A stretch of 64,000 nucleotides of DNA from Desulfovibrio sp. GTDB lineage: Bacteria; Desulfobacterota; Desulfovibrionia; Desulfovibrionales; Desulfovibrionaceae. Location: the NCBI GenBank assembly GCA_030145055.1, contig JAQYWK010000004.1:324701-388700 (forward strand). Direction: 5' to 3'. This document shows positions 25,021-33,600 of this stretch, piece by piece; position 1 is the first letter of the stretch; the number at the start of each line of letters is the position of its first letter. The notes under the pieces were generated by a model. The model saw only the letters and a list, made by a program, of their open reading frames with translations. It was not told the DNA's origin and ran no database searches. Made by a program: the position numbers and the translations under genes.

Positions 25021-25931
25021 GGATTCATCCCCTGCATTAGATCTATGAAGACTTCTTCGAGACTAGTTTCAGATGGATTAAAACTATTTTCCGCACTTGC
25101 AACTGCGCGGATTCCTCGTTCAATAATATTGGAATCCCTGCCACTGATATGCAGAGTATTCCCGAAGGCAACAACTTGGTCGATGCCCTCGGTTGCGCGC
25201 AATAGGGGAGTCATTTCATTCAGCCGCGGCCCCTTTAATGTCCATGTATGAAGTCCCGACTGCTCAATTAATTCCTCTAATGTTCCTTTTGCCAAAAGTT
25301 TGCCGTACGCAATATATGCCAGTCTGTGGCAACGCTCGGCTTCGTCCATATAATGTGTGCTGATGAGGGCAGTTATTCCCTGCGCTGCAAGGTTGTGAAC
25401 CTCGTCCCAGAAATCTCTGCGGGCGGATGGATCAACTCCGGCTGTTGGTTCATCTAAGAGCAAAAGTTTCGGGCTGTGCAGAGTACAACCTGTCAAGGCA
25501 AGCCGTTGCTTCCATCCGCCAGAAAGGCTGTCCGCTAATTGGTTCGTGAATCTGCCGAGGCCCATGCGTTCTATCGCATCGGAAATTAGCTTTTTGCGGT
25601 TAGGTAATTGGTAGGCACGTGCGAGGAAATCGAGGTTTTCCTGTACGGTAAGATCGCCGTAAAGGCTGAATTTTTGCGCCATGTAGCCTACTTGCGGCTT
25701 GATTTGATCAGACTCGGTAATGATGTCGTGACCTAGGCAAGTTCCAGATCCGCCGTCAGGATGCAGAAGTCCGCAAAGCATGCGGATGAATGTGGTTTTG
25801 CCTGATCCATTGGGACCGAGAAAACCATATATCTCACCTTTTTTGACCTGCATATCCAGCCCATCAACAACCGTGCGTTTGTCGAATATCTTAGTGACAC
25901 CTTTAACGTCTATAACAGTTTGATCATTCAT
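25017..25931 (-). CDS. ABC exporter ATPase
   Basis: 304-residue nucleotide-binding subunit. Walker A GFLGPNGSGKTTFIRML, the Q loop (VGYMAQKFSLYGDL), the ABC signature ADSLSGGWKQRLALT, Walker B KLLLLDEPTAGVDPS and the switch His (LISTHYMDEAERC) are all present. The C-terminal extension is typical of YbhF/DrrA-type ATPases. It overlaps the HlyD gene by 8 bp upstream and the permease by 4 bp downstream, so the operon is tightly coupled. It powers export by the permease encoded at 23878. Confidence 0.95.
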   Translation of the reverse strand: MNDQTVIDVKGVTKIFDKRTVVDGLDMQVKKGEIYGFLGPNGSGKTTFIRMLCGLLHPDGGSGTCLGHDIITESDQIKPQVGYMAQKFSLYGDLTVQENLDFLARAYQLPNRKKLISDAIERMGLGRFTNQLADSLSGGWKQRLALTGCTLHSPKLLLLDEPTAGVDPSARRDFWDEVHNLAAQGITALISTHYMDEAERCHRLAYIAYGKLLAKGTLEELIEQSGLHTWTLKGPRLNEMTPLLRATEGIDQVVAFGNTLHISGRDSNIIERGIRAVASAENSFNPSETSLEEVFIDLMQGMNP

Positions 25932-26961
25932 TCTTGCCTCGGAAGAAAGACTTAACTGTTTCGATTAAACTGGTTTTACCATTAAAATATTTTGCATCAC
26001 GGCTTATGTCTACAGGCTGACCGGGCTTAAGGAGCAGGGCTTCACTCGGCGTAGGGTAAGCTTCAAGCATAAACACAAGTTTTGCTCTGCTTTCGCTGGA
26101 ATAAATAACAGGCGGCGTGTATTCGGCTTGCGGCGCAATGTACGTAACCTTAACTTTTACGGGTTCTTTTATACCATCGTAGTTTAGGAGCAGTTCTTCA
26201 CCAACTGCGAAGCTGCCTACGATTGGTTCCGGCACATAAAATATAACTTTACGGTTCTCAGGTGGTAAAATTGATAGGATCGGTTTACCTGCCGGAACCC
26301 ATTCACCTTTATATCTAATAGTGTCGAAGACTAAACCTGTGCGGGGCGCAGCTTGTTCCTTTTGATCATAATTCCAGCGCGCTTGATCTAAGCGAGCTTT
26401 CGCGGCCTCAACTGCAGATTCCGCGGCTTTGATTTCATCGGACCTTGAACCGAGTGTCGCGGTGGTAAGTTCGGATGAAATTTGCATTACCTGCTGAGTT
26501 GCCTGCTGATAATCTGAACTTGCTTTGTCGCGTTCTTCTTCCGAAATGGTGCGAGATTTATACAGGTTTGCTCTGCGCTTATATTCGACTGATGCCAGAG
26601 ATTCGGCCGATTTGGCTTTTCTCAGCTGAGCTTTAATGGAAGCTATTTCTGATGGCCTTCGTCCTTTACGTTTATCCGCAAGGTCATTGAGGGCTGTATC
26701 CATGTTCTCGGAAGCTACGCTTACTCCCGCTTTTTCGAATTCTCTTTCGAGGGTGAATAATGGATGACCTTCGGTTATTTGCTGACCTTTCTTGACCTTT
26801 ATCTCGTCGAGTTGGCCGCCAAGAGGGGAGGATACGTATACAAATTCACCTTCAACATAACCTTGCCATAGGAAATTTTCTTGATCTGTGCAGGAGAACA
26901 TCAGGTAACATAACGATATTAGCAATATTGTTTTATGAATGCGAATGCTAGGGATATTCAT
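25924..26961 (-). CDS. HlyD-family periplasmic adaptor
   Basis: 345 residues. The N-terminus is a signal sequence with a possible lipobox (LMFSC), so it may be a lipoprotein. A biotinyl-lipoyl-like half (GYVEGEFVYVSSPLGGQLDE) and a long coiled-coil hairpin (about 75-190, Ala/Glu/Lys/Arg-rich) follow, then the second lipoyl half (RTGLVFDTIRYKGEWVPAGK) and a beta-barrel domain. It resembles YbhG. It links the ABC pump to an outer-membrane channel, which is not encoded here. It starts 1 bp after the TetR stop. Confidence 0.92.
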   Translation of the reverse strand: MNIPSIRIHKTILLISLCYLMFSCTDQENFLWQGYVEGEFVYVSSPLGGQLDEIKVKKGQQITEGHPLFTLEREFEKAGVSVASENMDTALNDLADKRKGRRPSEIASIKAQLRKAKSAESLASVEYKRRANLYKSRTISEEERDKASSDYQQATQQVMQISSELTTATLGSRSDEIKAAESAVEAAKARLDQARWNYDQKEQAAPRTGLVFDTIRYKGEWVPAGKPILSILPPENRKVIFYVPEPIVGSFAVGEELLLNYDGIKEPVKVKVTYIAPQAEYTPPVIYSSESRAKLVFMLEAYPTPSEALLLKPGQPVDISRDAKYFNGKTSLIETVKSFFRGKNE

Positions 26962-26962
26962 A

Positions 26963-27574
26963 TTACACTTCCTCGTTATTTTCTCTGAACTTTACTGCGT
27001 CTTCAAAAAGCATCAGGTTTTTTTGGACTTGAGGTCTGGGATCGAATTCTCCATCAGAAATGTGAAAGAGGAATGAAGGAGGTACAACGGTTCCGAGAAG
27101 CATGAAAACGATATCTTCAGGCTTAACATCATTTCGCAGTTCACCTGATTTTTGTCCGTCTTCGGCAATTGAAGCTGCGGTAGCGCGATACTCAGTCATA
27201 ACAGCAAGGAATGCTTTGCGTCTAAGTGAATTTTTACCAGAGATTTTATCAGAGAATATGAGACGCGGAATGCCGGGATATTTGTATAGTAGATCAGCAT
27301 GTCTGGTCGCAAGGTTCTTTAGAATTGCCATAGGGCTTTTTTCTTCTTTAGCAGCAAGGGTTGCATTTTCAATTAGTTTGTCGCGCACAAGGTCGCGCAA
27401 ACCGTCAAAAACTTCGTCTTTGTTGCGGTAGTGACGGTAAAGGGCGGAAGGAACAATGCTGCATGCCTTTGCAACGCTCTCCATTGTTATGAAAGAGACA
27501 CCTTTTTCGGCCAGTTTAAGTGCTGCTTCTGCGATCTGTTCGCGGCGAGATTGTCTATTCATTCGTTTACTCAA
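26963..27574 (-). CDS. TetR-family repressor of the ABC efflux operon
   Basis: 203 residues. The N-terminal helix-turn-helix is seen in REQIAEAALKLAEKGVSFIT and MESVAKACSIVPSALYRHYR; the C-terminal domain is ligand binding. It resembles the YbiH/CecR group that controls ybhGFSR-type pumps. TTG 27574 is chosen because GGAG lies 6 bp upstream; ATG 27562 is an alternative. It is the first gene of the pump operon, and two perfect palindromes lie in its promoter region, so autoregulation is likely. Confidence 0.93.
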   Translation of the reverse strand: MSKRMNRQSRREQIAEAALKLAEKGVSFITMESVAKACSIVPSALYRHYRNKDEVFDGLRDLVRDKLIENATLAAKEEKSPMAILKNLATRHADLLYKYPGIPRLIFSDKISGKNSLRRKAFLAVMTEYRATAASIAEDGQKSGELRNDVKPEDIVFMLLGTVVPPSFLFHISDGEFDPRPQVQKNLMLFEDAVKFRENNEEV

Positions 27575-27593
27575 AGTGCGCTCCTATTAAGTG

Positions 27594-27658
27594 AAAGTGA
27601 ATTCACTTTAACAAAGTGTAGTAGATTGAGTCAAACGATATGTGAATTTAAATTCACA
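27594..27658 (-). promoter_or_regulatory. TetR operators and promoter of the efflux operon
   Basis: Two perfect palindromes share the half-site GTGAATT: AAAGTGAATTCACTTT at 27594-27609 and TGTGAATTTAAATTCACA at 27641-27658. On the minus strand TTGACT and TTAAAG, 17 bp apart, lie between them and reach into the first palindrome. Binding there would block transcription of the tetR-hlyD-ABC operon. Confidence 0.7.
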
Positions 27659-27660
27659 AC

Positions 27661-27705
27661 AAAAAAGCCCCTTGATTCGTACGTAATCAAGGGGCTTTTG
27701 GGGGC
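27661..27705. terminator. Bidirectional terminator between nhaC-like and tetR genes
   Basis: AAAAAAGCCCCTTGATTC and AATCAAGGGGCTTTT form a strong stem with A-run and T-run on opposite sides. It follows no plus-strand gene; its minus-strand reading lies upstream of the antiporter gene stop and seems to insulate it. Confidence 0.6.
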
Positions 27706-27720
27706 TTATATTATTGTGAT

Positions 27721-29427
27721 CTAGTTTGGTACAGGCTTACCTAGGAAGCGTACTGTTGCTAATACTGCGATGATAGCCATAGGCAGTATTATGAATAGCG
27801 GCATTCCCAGTCCTGCTGGAATATATCCGAAAACAACGGATATAATAGCAACGGGGACGGCGTAAAACAATTGGGTCTTTGTGTGGTCAATGTGGTCACA
27901 TGCTGACCCCATTGAGGATAGGATTGTTGTGTCTGAAATGGGAGAGCAATGATCTCCGAATATGGCTCCGGTAAGGACCGAACCTATATTGAGAATGACA
28001 TAGGACTGATCTGGAGAAAGCGCATAAGCGAGTGGAATACACAGTGGCATCAGAATTCCCATTGTTCCGTACGAAGTTCCTGTTGCAAAGGATATGACCG
28101 ATCCCATAATGAATATGATGGATGGCAGTAGGAAAACAGGGATGGTATCGGATAAGATGCTGACTAGATATGCGGCCGTTCCGAGTTCTTTAATAATTCC
28201 TGAAAGTGACCACGCCAATAAAAGAATAACGGCTGTGATGTTTAAGGACTTTACGCCTTGGACCCAAGTAGAGATTGCTTCATCTACTTTGAGGATCTTT
28301 TTACCTATGGCGAGTGCGAGTGCAACAATTCCAGCTATAAGAGCAGCCTGAAAGAGAACAACTGACGCATCTGATGCTCCGAAAGCTTCGCGAATTGCTG
28401 CAAAACTAGTTGGAGAATCATTGAGAAGAGCGATAATCTTCGCATTGTCTCCGTCCATGATGGAGTTGTATCCATTAAAATAAAATCCGAGGAACGCAGC
28501 CACTATTAAAGTGCCGATTGGAATGATTGCATCCCAGATACTTGGAGTAATATTAGGGTCAGGCTGCAAGTCTGTCGCTTCGTCAGCAACCATTGGTTTT
28601 GCGTTGTCAGCTAACAGTTTACCCGTCGTGCGCGCGCGTTGCTCAGCTTTATACATTGGGCCGAATTCGCGCATGAACCAAATTGTGGCAAGTATGAAGA
28701 CGAGAATAAGAATGTTGTAAAATCTATAAGGGACGGTTTCAACAAATACACCATAGGCGTTTATATCGTATCCGATACCTTGAAGCCCGTCGCGGATTAG
28801 GCCAACTTCATATGCAACCCATGTAGAGATAAGTGCTATACCTGCGATAGGCGCTGCTGTCGCATCAATGATGAAAGCTAGTTTTTCTCTTGAAACTTTC
28901 ATTTTATCTGTAACGGGTCGCATGATGGGGCCGACTGTAAGTGAGTTTGCGTAATCATCAAAAAAGATGAGTAGGCCTAGCAGCCATGTTACAAACTGTG
29001 AGCTTCTTGGGCTTCTTGCTTTTTTAGCGAGGGCATCTGCAATAGCTTTAGCACCGCCCATCTTAGAAACAAGAGCTATCAGGCCGCCGATGGCGAGACA
29101 TTGCAAAACAATACCAGCGTTCCACGGGTCGGCAAGAGATGAAAGTATTTCGTTGGAAAGTCTGAGAAAGCCCTGAACAAAGCCATTATAAATGTTGAAC
29201 CCTGTTGCTTCGAGCATGAACGCTCCGGAGAAAACTCCGAGTAGCAGTGAAAGGACAACGTTTTTGGTGGCAAAGGCCAATACAATTGCAACAAATGGTG
29301 GAATGAGTGTTAGCATCCCAAATTTTTCAGCATTGGCCGGGCCAAGGCTAGAATCCGCTGCAAATGCTGGCTGACAAAATAGTAGAATGAAAGAAAAAAG
29401 CAAAAAAACTGTTCTGTAATTACGCAT
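27721..29427 (-). CDS. NhaC-family Na+/H+ antiporter-like transporter
   Basis: 568-residue membrane protein with a signal-like N-terminus and about 11-13 transmembrane helices. Family features are IDATAAPIAGIALISTWVAY, LLIFFDDYANSLTVGPIMRP and ATGTSYGTMGILMPLCIPLA followed by FGDHCSPISDTTI. The family exchanges Na+ for H+, or malate/lactate in some members. It is transcribed alone, with a 200-bp upstream gap to the hemolysin III gene. In a marine anaerobe, sodium and pH homeostasis is the likely role. Confidence 0.92.
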   Translation of the reverse strand: MRNYRTVFLLFSFILLFCQPAFAADSSLGPANAEKFGMLTLIPPFVAIVLAFATKNVVLSLLLGVFSGAFMLEATGFNIYNGFVQGFLRLSNEILSSLADPWNAGIVLQCLAIGGLIALVSKMGGAKAIADALAKKARSPRSSQFVTWLLGLLIFFDDYANSLTVGPIMRPVTDKMKVSREKLAFIIDATAAPIAGIALISTWVAYEVGLIRDGLQGIGYDINAYGVFVETVPYRFYNILILVFILATIWFMREFGPMYKAEQRARTTGKLLADNAKPMVADEATDLQPDPNITPSIWDAIIPIGTLIVAAFLGFYFNGYNSIMDGDNAKIIALLNDSPTSFAAIREAFGASDASVVLFQAALIAGIVALALAIGKKILKVDEAISTWVQGVKSLNITAVILLLAWSLSGIIKELGTAAYLVSILSDTIPVFLLPSIIFIMGSVISFATGTSYGTMGILMPLCIPLAYALSPDQSYVILNIGSVLTGAIFGDHCSPISDTTILSSMGSACDHIDHTKTQLFYAVPVAIISVVFGYIPAGLGMPLFIILPMAIIAVLATVRFLGKPVPN

Positions 29428-29621
29428 ACACGATTACTCCCTAGAAATTTATTGCTATTCGTTAAAAATAGCGATTTTGGATTTACAAGATAATTAATAT
29501 AAAAGCAATGTTGTTGCTTTTTGGTCTGAAGCCATACACACCCTTATATGTTGCGGGGATATTATTAAGTATATATTAAAGTATGCAGTTTGAACGAACT
29601 TCTTAAAATAACAGGTGACTA

Positions 29622-30275
29622 GTGTCTCTATATTTCCGCGAACCTATGAACGGGTTTACTCATTTTATTGGCTTTTGCCTTGCCATTGCTGGGCTTGTGC
29701 TGCTTCTTGATAAATCACTGCATCCTTTTAATATGATGCATGTGATTACTTTTTCTGTGTTTGGCGGTGGGATGATTCTTTTATATCTGGCCAGCACTCT
29801 TTACCACTGGCTTCCTTTGTCCGCGAAAGGGCAGGCGTGTATGCGCAAAGTGGATCACAGCATGATATTCATATATATAGCTGCAACCTATACTCCCATT
29901 TGTCTTGTAGGGCTGAAAGGGACGTGGGGTTGGTCCTTATTTATATGTATATGGGCCATGGCTGCTGGCGGGATTATTACGAAGTTGTTTTGGATGCATG
30001 CGCCGCGTTGGCTTTCTACTGGTTTTTATCTTGCCATGGGCTGGCTCGCGATTGTCGGAATATGGCCGCTTATGCAAGCTTTGCAGACTGGAGCACTATT
30101 TTGGCTCGTTGCGGGAGGCTTTTTTTACTCAATTGGAGCAATTATTTATGCTCTGAAACGCCCAAATCTGCATTCTCGTGTCCTAAATTTCCATGAAATC
30201 TTTCATATCTTCGTTATTTTGGGCAGTTTATCCCATTTTTGGGTCATGTATAAATATATTTCTGTCATGAGTTAA
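29622..30275 (+). CDS. Hemolysin III / TrhA (PAQR) family membrane protein
   Basis: 217 residues with seven predicted transmembrane helices. Family motifs are EPMNGFTHFIGFCLA, STLYHWLPLSAKG, KVDHSMIFIYIAATYTPICL and the C-terminal FHEIFHIFVILGSLSHFW, whose Ser/His/Asp set matches the zinc-binding site of PAQR proteins. It starts at GTG 29622 with AGGTGA upstream. It is the last gene of the bacterial block before the second virion cluster. Bacterial members influence membrane-lipid homeostasis; true haemolytic activity is not established for this one. Confidence 0.9.
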   Translation: MSLYFREPMNGFTHFIGFCLAIAGLVLLLDKSLHPFNMMHVITFSVFGGGMILLYLASTLYHWLPLSAKGQACMRKVDHSMIFIYIAATYTPICLVGLKGTWGWSLFICIWAMAAGGIITKLFWMHAPRWLSTGFYLAMGWLAIVGIWPLMQALQTGALFWLVAGGFFYSIGAIIYALKRPNLHSRVLNFHEIFHIFVILGSLSHFWVMYKYISVMS

Positions 30276-30413
30276 TGTTATTTTTAGCTACTCGCATTCT
30301 AATCTTAACCGACTAATTTAATGGTATTATCTATCTAAATAATTTTCTCTTTCGACCTTCCTATCTCGTCAAATATTCTCCAAAATTCACTTTATTTTAA
30401 AAGAGTTGTCCTC

Positions 30414-30458
30414 CCGGACCTGAGTCGGCTGATTCGGGTCCGGGTATTTTTATATTCT
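30414..30458 (+). promoter_or_regulatory. Palindromic virion-unit promoter, copy 2
   Basis: 30-bp element at 30414-30443: CCGGACCTGA, spacer GTCGGCTGAT, TCGGGTCCGG (one G-T pair; the stem extends one more bp). TATTCT at 30453-30458 is exactly 9 bp downstream. It leads unit B, whose first ATG is at 30516. Confidence 0.75.
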
Positions 30459-30515
30459 ATGTCTTGTAGGGGGGAGAAACAAATACAACTCCCTCTTTCA
30501 GGAGGAATAGATTTT

Positions 30516-30854
30516 ATGACGATCGAACCCATTTTTTTAGAAGATGAACAATTGGAAGCGGAGAACATCAAAAAAGAACATCGCAGATTAACTGAGCAGT
30601 TTCTGGCTGATGTGAAAACTACTTTTGGTTCTCCACATGGAAAAAGAGTGTTCACCTTTTTACTTGAACAGGGAGGAGTAAACGCAACTCTTTATTCCAA
30701 AGAGTCGGATATTTATCGGAATGTGGCTGTTCATGATTTTGTGGTTGAAAATATTCTTGCGCCAGTTGTTACGGCGGATGAGGGAATCTACCTATCTATT
30801 ATTCGTGAACGTGCTCAAAAATTAAGGGATGAGGAGGAAAAGAGAAATGAGTGA
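30516..30854 (+). CDS. Bbp19-like phage protein
   Basis: 112 residues; the central stretch GKRVFTFLLEQGGVNATLYS then NVAVHDFVVENIL matches the Bbp19-like phage family (Bordetella phage BPP-1 gene neighbourhood). It is charged and helical at both ends. ATG 30516 with CAGGAGG upstream is chosen. It overlaps the scaffold gene by 8 bp. In relatives it sits just before the scaffold and capsid genes, as here; its virion role is not known. Confidence 0.75.
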   Translation: MTIEPIFLEDEQLEAENIKKEHRRLTEQFLADVKTTFGSPHGKRVFTFLLEQGGVNATLYSKESDIYRNVAVHDFVVENILAPVVTADEGIYLSIIRERAQKLRDEEEKRNE

Positions 30855-31536
30855 TTCTATTACACCGGATGAGGCGCAAAATGCAGTAGCAGCAACTGGC
30901 GCTGAGGGCCCGAGCAACGAAGGTCAGAACAGTAAAGATCAGACTAGTGAGAGTGAAGCTTCTTTTGCCGATAACTATGATCCGGCCAAAGCTGGGCGAA
31001 ATTCGCAAGGGGCGAATGTAAATCCTGCCGAGAGATTGGCTAACAGTGAGGCGCAGGGAAAAGGTGAAGCTCAGCCTTCAGTCGATCCTGCTGACTACAA
31101 CATTAATTATGGAGAAGGGGCGAATGTTCAGCCTTATATTGACAAACAGTTCAGAGACTTTGCTAGAGAAAATGGTGTTTCCGGCGAAATGGCTCAAAAG
31201 TTGGTGGATTTTAACAGTCAGCTCGAAGTTGCGAGGGGGCAAGACCAAAAGTTGCAAGCTGGCAAGTGGCGTGAAGAAACAAAGTCTCTCCCTGGTTGGC
31301 AGGGGGCTTCGTACAATAAAAACATGGGTATCGCGAATAATGCGCTTCAGGCTTTTGCGTCTCCTGAACTTGTAAATATGATTGTGGAAGCCGGCTATCA
31401 GAATCATCCCGAAATAATTAAAGCTTTTCACGGCATCGGAGTGAAAATGTCTGAAGATAGCTATGTAAATAACACAGGCCCTACTGGGCGCAAAAAAACA
31501 ATGGGTGAGATTCTTTATCCGAATCAGCCTGTTTAG
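30847..31536 (+). CDS. Capsid assembly (scaffold) protein
   Basis: 229-residue acidic protein. The N-terminal half is low-complexity (Ser, Asn, Glu, Gly, Asp), and the C-terminal half has amphipathic helices (QFRDFARENGVSGEMAQKLV, then LEVARGQDQKLQAGKWREET). This composition and its place just before the capsid gene fit T7-gp9-like scaffolding proteins. ATG 30847 is chosen (GAGGAGG about 9 bp upstream) over ATG 30829. Confidence 0.8.
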   Translation: MSDSITPDEAQNAVAATGAEGPSNEGQNSKDQTSESEASFADNYDPAKAGRNSQGANVNPAERLANSEAQGKGEAQPSVDPADYNINYGEGANVQPYIDKQFRDFARENGVSGEMAQKLVDFNSQLEVARGQDQKLQAGKWREETKSLPGWQGASYNKNMGIANNALQAFASPELVNMIVEAGYQNHPEIIKAFHGIGVKMSEDSYVNNTGPTGRKKTMGEILYPNQPV

Positions 31537-31641
31537 ATTCAGTGATAATCGTTCATAGAGGACGATTGAATATATATTTCGAACGCTTAAAGCGTCCTTA
31601 AAATAGAGCTTCCAGAAAGCCGAATTTCAAGGAGATTTTTT

Positions 31642-32610
31642 ATGGGAACTATTGGTGGAAACGCACTTACTCTTGCAGATTGGTCCAGCCGTCTTGGCGC
31701 TAATGGTGAAGCTACTTCTATTGTTGAAGCTCTTTCACAGACTAACGAAATCCTAGTAGACGCCGCATGGGTCGAGGGTAACCTCCCAACTGGTCACAGA
31801 ACCACTGTCCGTACAGATTTACCAACTGTCAGCTGGCGTAAACTTAACTACGGTATCAAACCTAGTAAGTCTCGTACTAAACAGATTGATGATAGCTGTG
31901 GTATGCTTGAGTCTTATGCTGAAATCGATAAAGCGCTGTCTGATCTCAATGGCGATTCCTCAACTTTCCGTACCTCAGAAGAACGTGCGTTCCTCGAGGC
32001 GATGAATAAGGAATTTGCAGATACATTCGTTTACGGTGATACCGCACTTGAGCCAGAGAAATATTTGGGATTGTCTGCACGTTTCGGCTCCCTTGATCAT
32101 GAGAACGTCGTAAACTTTGGCGGAACTGGCGACAACTGCACATCTATCTGGATCGTTTGCTGGTCTGACCAGACTGTGCATTTCACCTTCCCTAAAGGAA
32201 GCGCTGGCGGCCTTTCTCACAAGGATCTTGGCGAGGTAACTCTCGAAGATACTAACGGTGGTAAATATCAGGGCCTTCGTACCCATTTCAAATGGACTCC
32301 GGGTCTTGTTGTCCGCGACTGGCGTTATGTCATGCGCATTGCTTCCATCGACACCACAAACTTTGGAACAGAATCTCTGCGTCATGCTTTAATTGAAGCT
32401 ATGAACAAGATTCCAAATACCAACATGGGTAAGACCGTAATTTACTGTAACCAGACTGTGAAAACTCAGCTCGATATTGAAGCATCAGACAAGAACAACG
32501 TCATGCTCAAGACTGAAAACTGGGAAGGCAAGCCTGTAACAACATTCTGGGGATGTCCGATTCGCAGAGTTGATTCAATTCTTAACACTGAGTCTGCGGT
32601 AACTGCATAA
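31642..32610 (+). CDS. Major capsid protein
   Basis: 322 residues, soluble, with even composition and no signal. Features typical of podovirus capsid proteins related to BPP-1: an opening ALTLADWSSRLG, then SQTNEILVDAAWVEGNLPTG, the internal RYVMRIASIDTTNFG, and a C-terminal ENWEGKPVTTFWGCPIRRVD. AAGGAG lies 8 bp before the ATG. The fold is inferred to be HK97-like. A 105-bp leader with two small hairpins separates it from the scaffold gene, which may adjust its high expression. It is intact. Confidence 0.9.
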   Translation: MGTIGGNALTLADWSSRLGANGEATSIVEALSQTNEILVDAAWVEGNLPTGHRTTVRTDLPTVSWRKLNYGIKPSKSRTKQIDDSCGMLESYAEIDKALSDLNGDSSTFRTSEERAFLEAMNKEFADTFVYGDTALEPEKYLGLSARFGSLDHENVVNFGGTGDNCTSIWIVCWSDQTVHFTFPKGSAGGLSHKDLGEVTLEDTNGGKYQGLRTHFKWTPGLVVRDWRYVMRIASIDTTNFGTESLRHALIEAMNKIPNTNMGKTVIYCNQTVKTQLDIEASDKNNVMLKTENWEGKPVTTFWGCPIRRVDSILNTESAVTA

Positions 32611-32661
32611 TTGGTTGGGTTTCTGATTTTTTTAAACTGATAAAATTGAAAGGATAATAAT

Positions 32662-33054
32662 ATGTATTTGGATAAAGAACTTTGTTTTTGTGAAGAGCAG
32701 GCCGTAACAGGAAACGCTGTTTCTCAGAATGTTATCAATGTTGGCGAAGATTGCGGAAGTGGCAACGGCGTCAAATTAAAAGTGTTCGTAGATACTGAAG
32801 ACTTCGCAGGTCTAACTGATCTTAGGATTGCTTTACAGGCATCCGAAACAGACAGTTTCGGTCTATTTGATACCGTATTCGAATCCGGTGCAATTCCAGT
32901 GGCTAATCTTGTAAAGGGGTACAGCTTTCCGCTGCCATCCCTGCCTGTGAAGCATAAAGGATTTGTAAGATTGTCCTTCACCGTTGGCGGAAGTGATGCA
33001 ACTGCTGGTAAAATCAGCGGCTATCTTATCATGGACGACCAGACAAACGTATAA
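32662..33054 (+). CDS. Capsid cement protein, Bbp16-like
   Basis: 130 residues, mainly beta. It opens MYLDKELCFCEEQAVTGNAV and contains VKLKVFVDTEDFAGLTDLRI and FESGAIPVANLVKGYSFPLP, matching the Bbp16 capsid-cement family that decorates BPP-1-like heads. It follows the capsid gene by 51 bp. Confidence 0.85.
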   Translation: MYLDKELCFCEEQAVTGNAVSQNVINVGEDCGSGNGVKLKVFVDTEDFAGLTDLRIALQASETDSFGLFDTVFESGAIPVANLVKGYSFPLPSLPVKHKGFVRLSFTVGGSDATAGKISGYLIMDDQTNV

Positions 33055-33069
33055 CTTAAAGAGATTATT

Positions 33070-33357
33070 TTGAAATATATCTGTGAAAAGAATTGTTTTG
33101 TAAGGAATCCGCAGGGCGTATTTGAGCGATTCAATGTAGGCGATGAAGTTGAATTTGGAGATGTCGAAAAAGTATCAGACCATTTCAAACGTGAGGGCGG
33201 TGGTGATAGCTCTAATGAAGATGGCGCTGATAAAAAAGGGTCAAAAAGTGAAAGAGAAGAATTGCAAGGTAAGCTTAAGAAGCTCGGAGCGACTTTCTCT
33301 CCGAAAGACAGTTTGCCAAAGTTGCGTACCATTCTCAAGGAGGCCAGTGCAGATTAA
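33070..33357 (+). CDS. Small head protein with HeH/SAP-like C-terminus
   Basis: 95 residues from a TTG start (GAGAT upstream). A beta-rich N-terminal part (CEKNCFVRNPQGVFERFNVG) is followed by an acidic/basic linker and a C-terminal helix-extended-helix segment, LQGKLKKLGATFSPKDSLPK, resembling HeH/SAP motifs that bind nucleic acid or protein. It is the last gene of unit B, before a terminator. It may be a head-completion or decoration factor. Confidence 0.65.
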   Translation: MKYICEKNCFVRNPQGVFERFNVGDEVEFGDVEKVSDHFKREGGGDSSNEDGADKKGSKSEREELQGKLKKLGATFSPKDSLPKLRTILKEASAD

Positions 33358-33412
33358 ATTATAACCGTACTTCATTCTGTAAAACGCAATTGGTAGTCGT
33401 CATTTTCCTATT

Positions 33413-33447
33413 AGCCCCCGGAATTTATTCCGGGGGCTTCTTTTTTT
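33413..33447 (+). terminator. Terminator of virion unit B
   Basis: AGCCCCCGGAA and TTCCGGGGGCT pair across a very short loop, followed by TCTTTTTTT. It lies 25 bp before the next palindromic promoter. Confidence 0.95.
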
Positions 33448-33471
33448 GTTTTTTTTAATATTTATTATCAG

Positions 33472-33516
33472 CCGGACCTGACTCGGCTGTTTCGGGTCCG
33501 GCTTAACCGCTATCCT
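33472..33516 (+). promoter_or_regulatory. Palindromic virion-unit promoter, copy 3
   Basis: CCGGACCTGA, spacer CTCGGCTGTT, TCGGGTCCGG at 33472-33501 (the stem extends by a G-C pair), with TATCCT exactly 9 bp downstream (33511-33516). It leads unit C. Confidence 0.78.
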
Positions 33517-33600
33517 GAATGTATTAAGCAATGGTTAGTCTCCATTAATATGGAAAAGGTTCGTGTTTTTGGTGACTTCCAGAAAAAACAGAGAGGTTTT

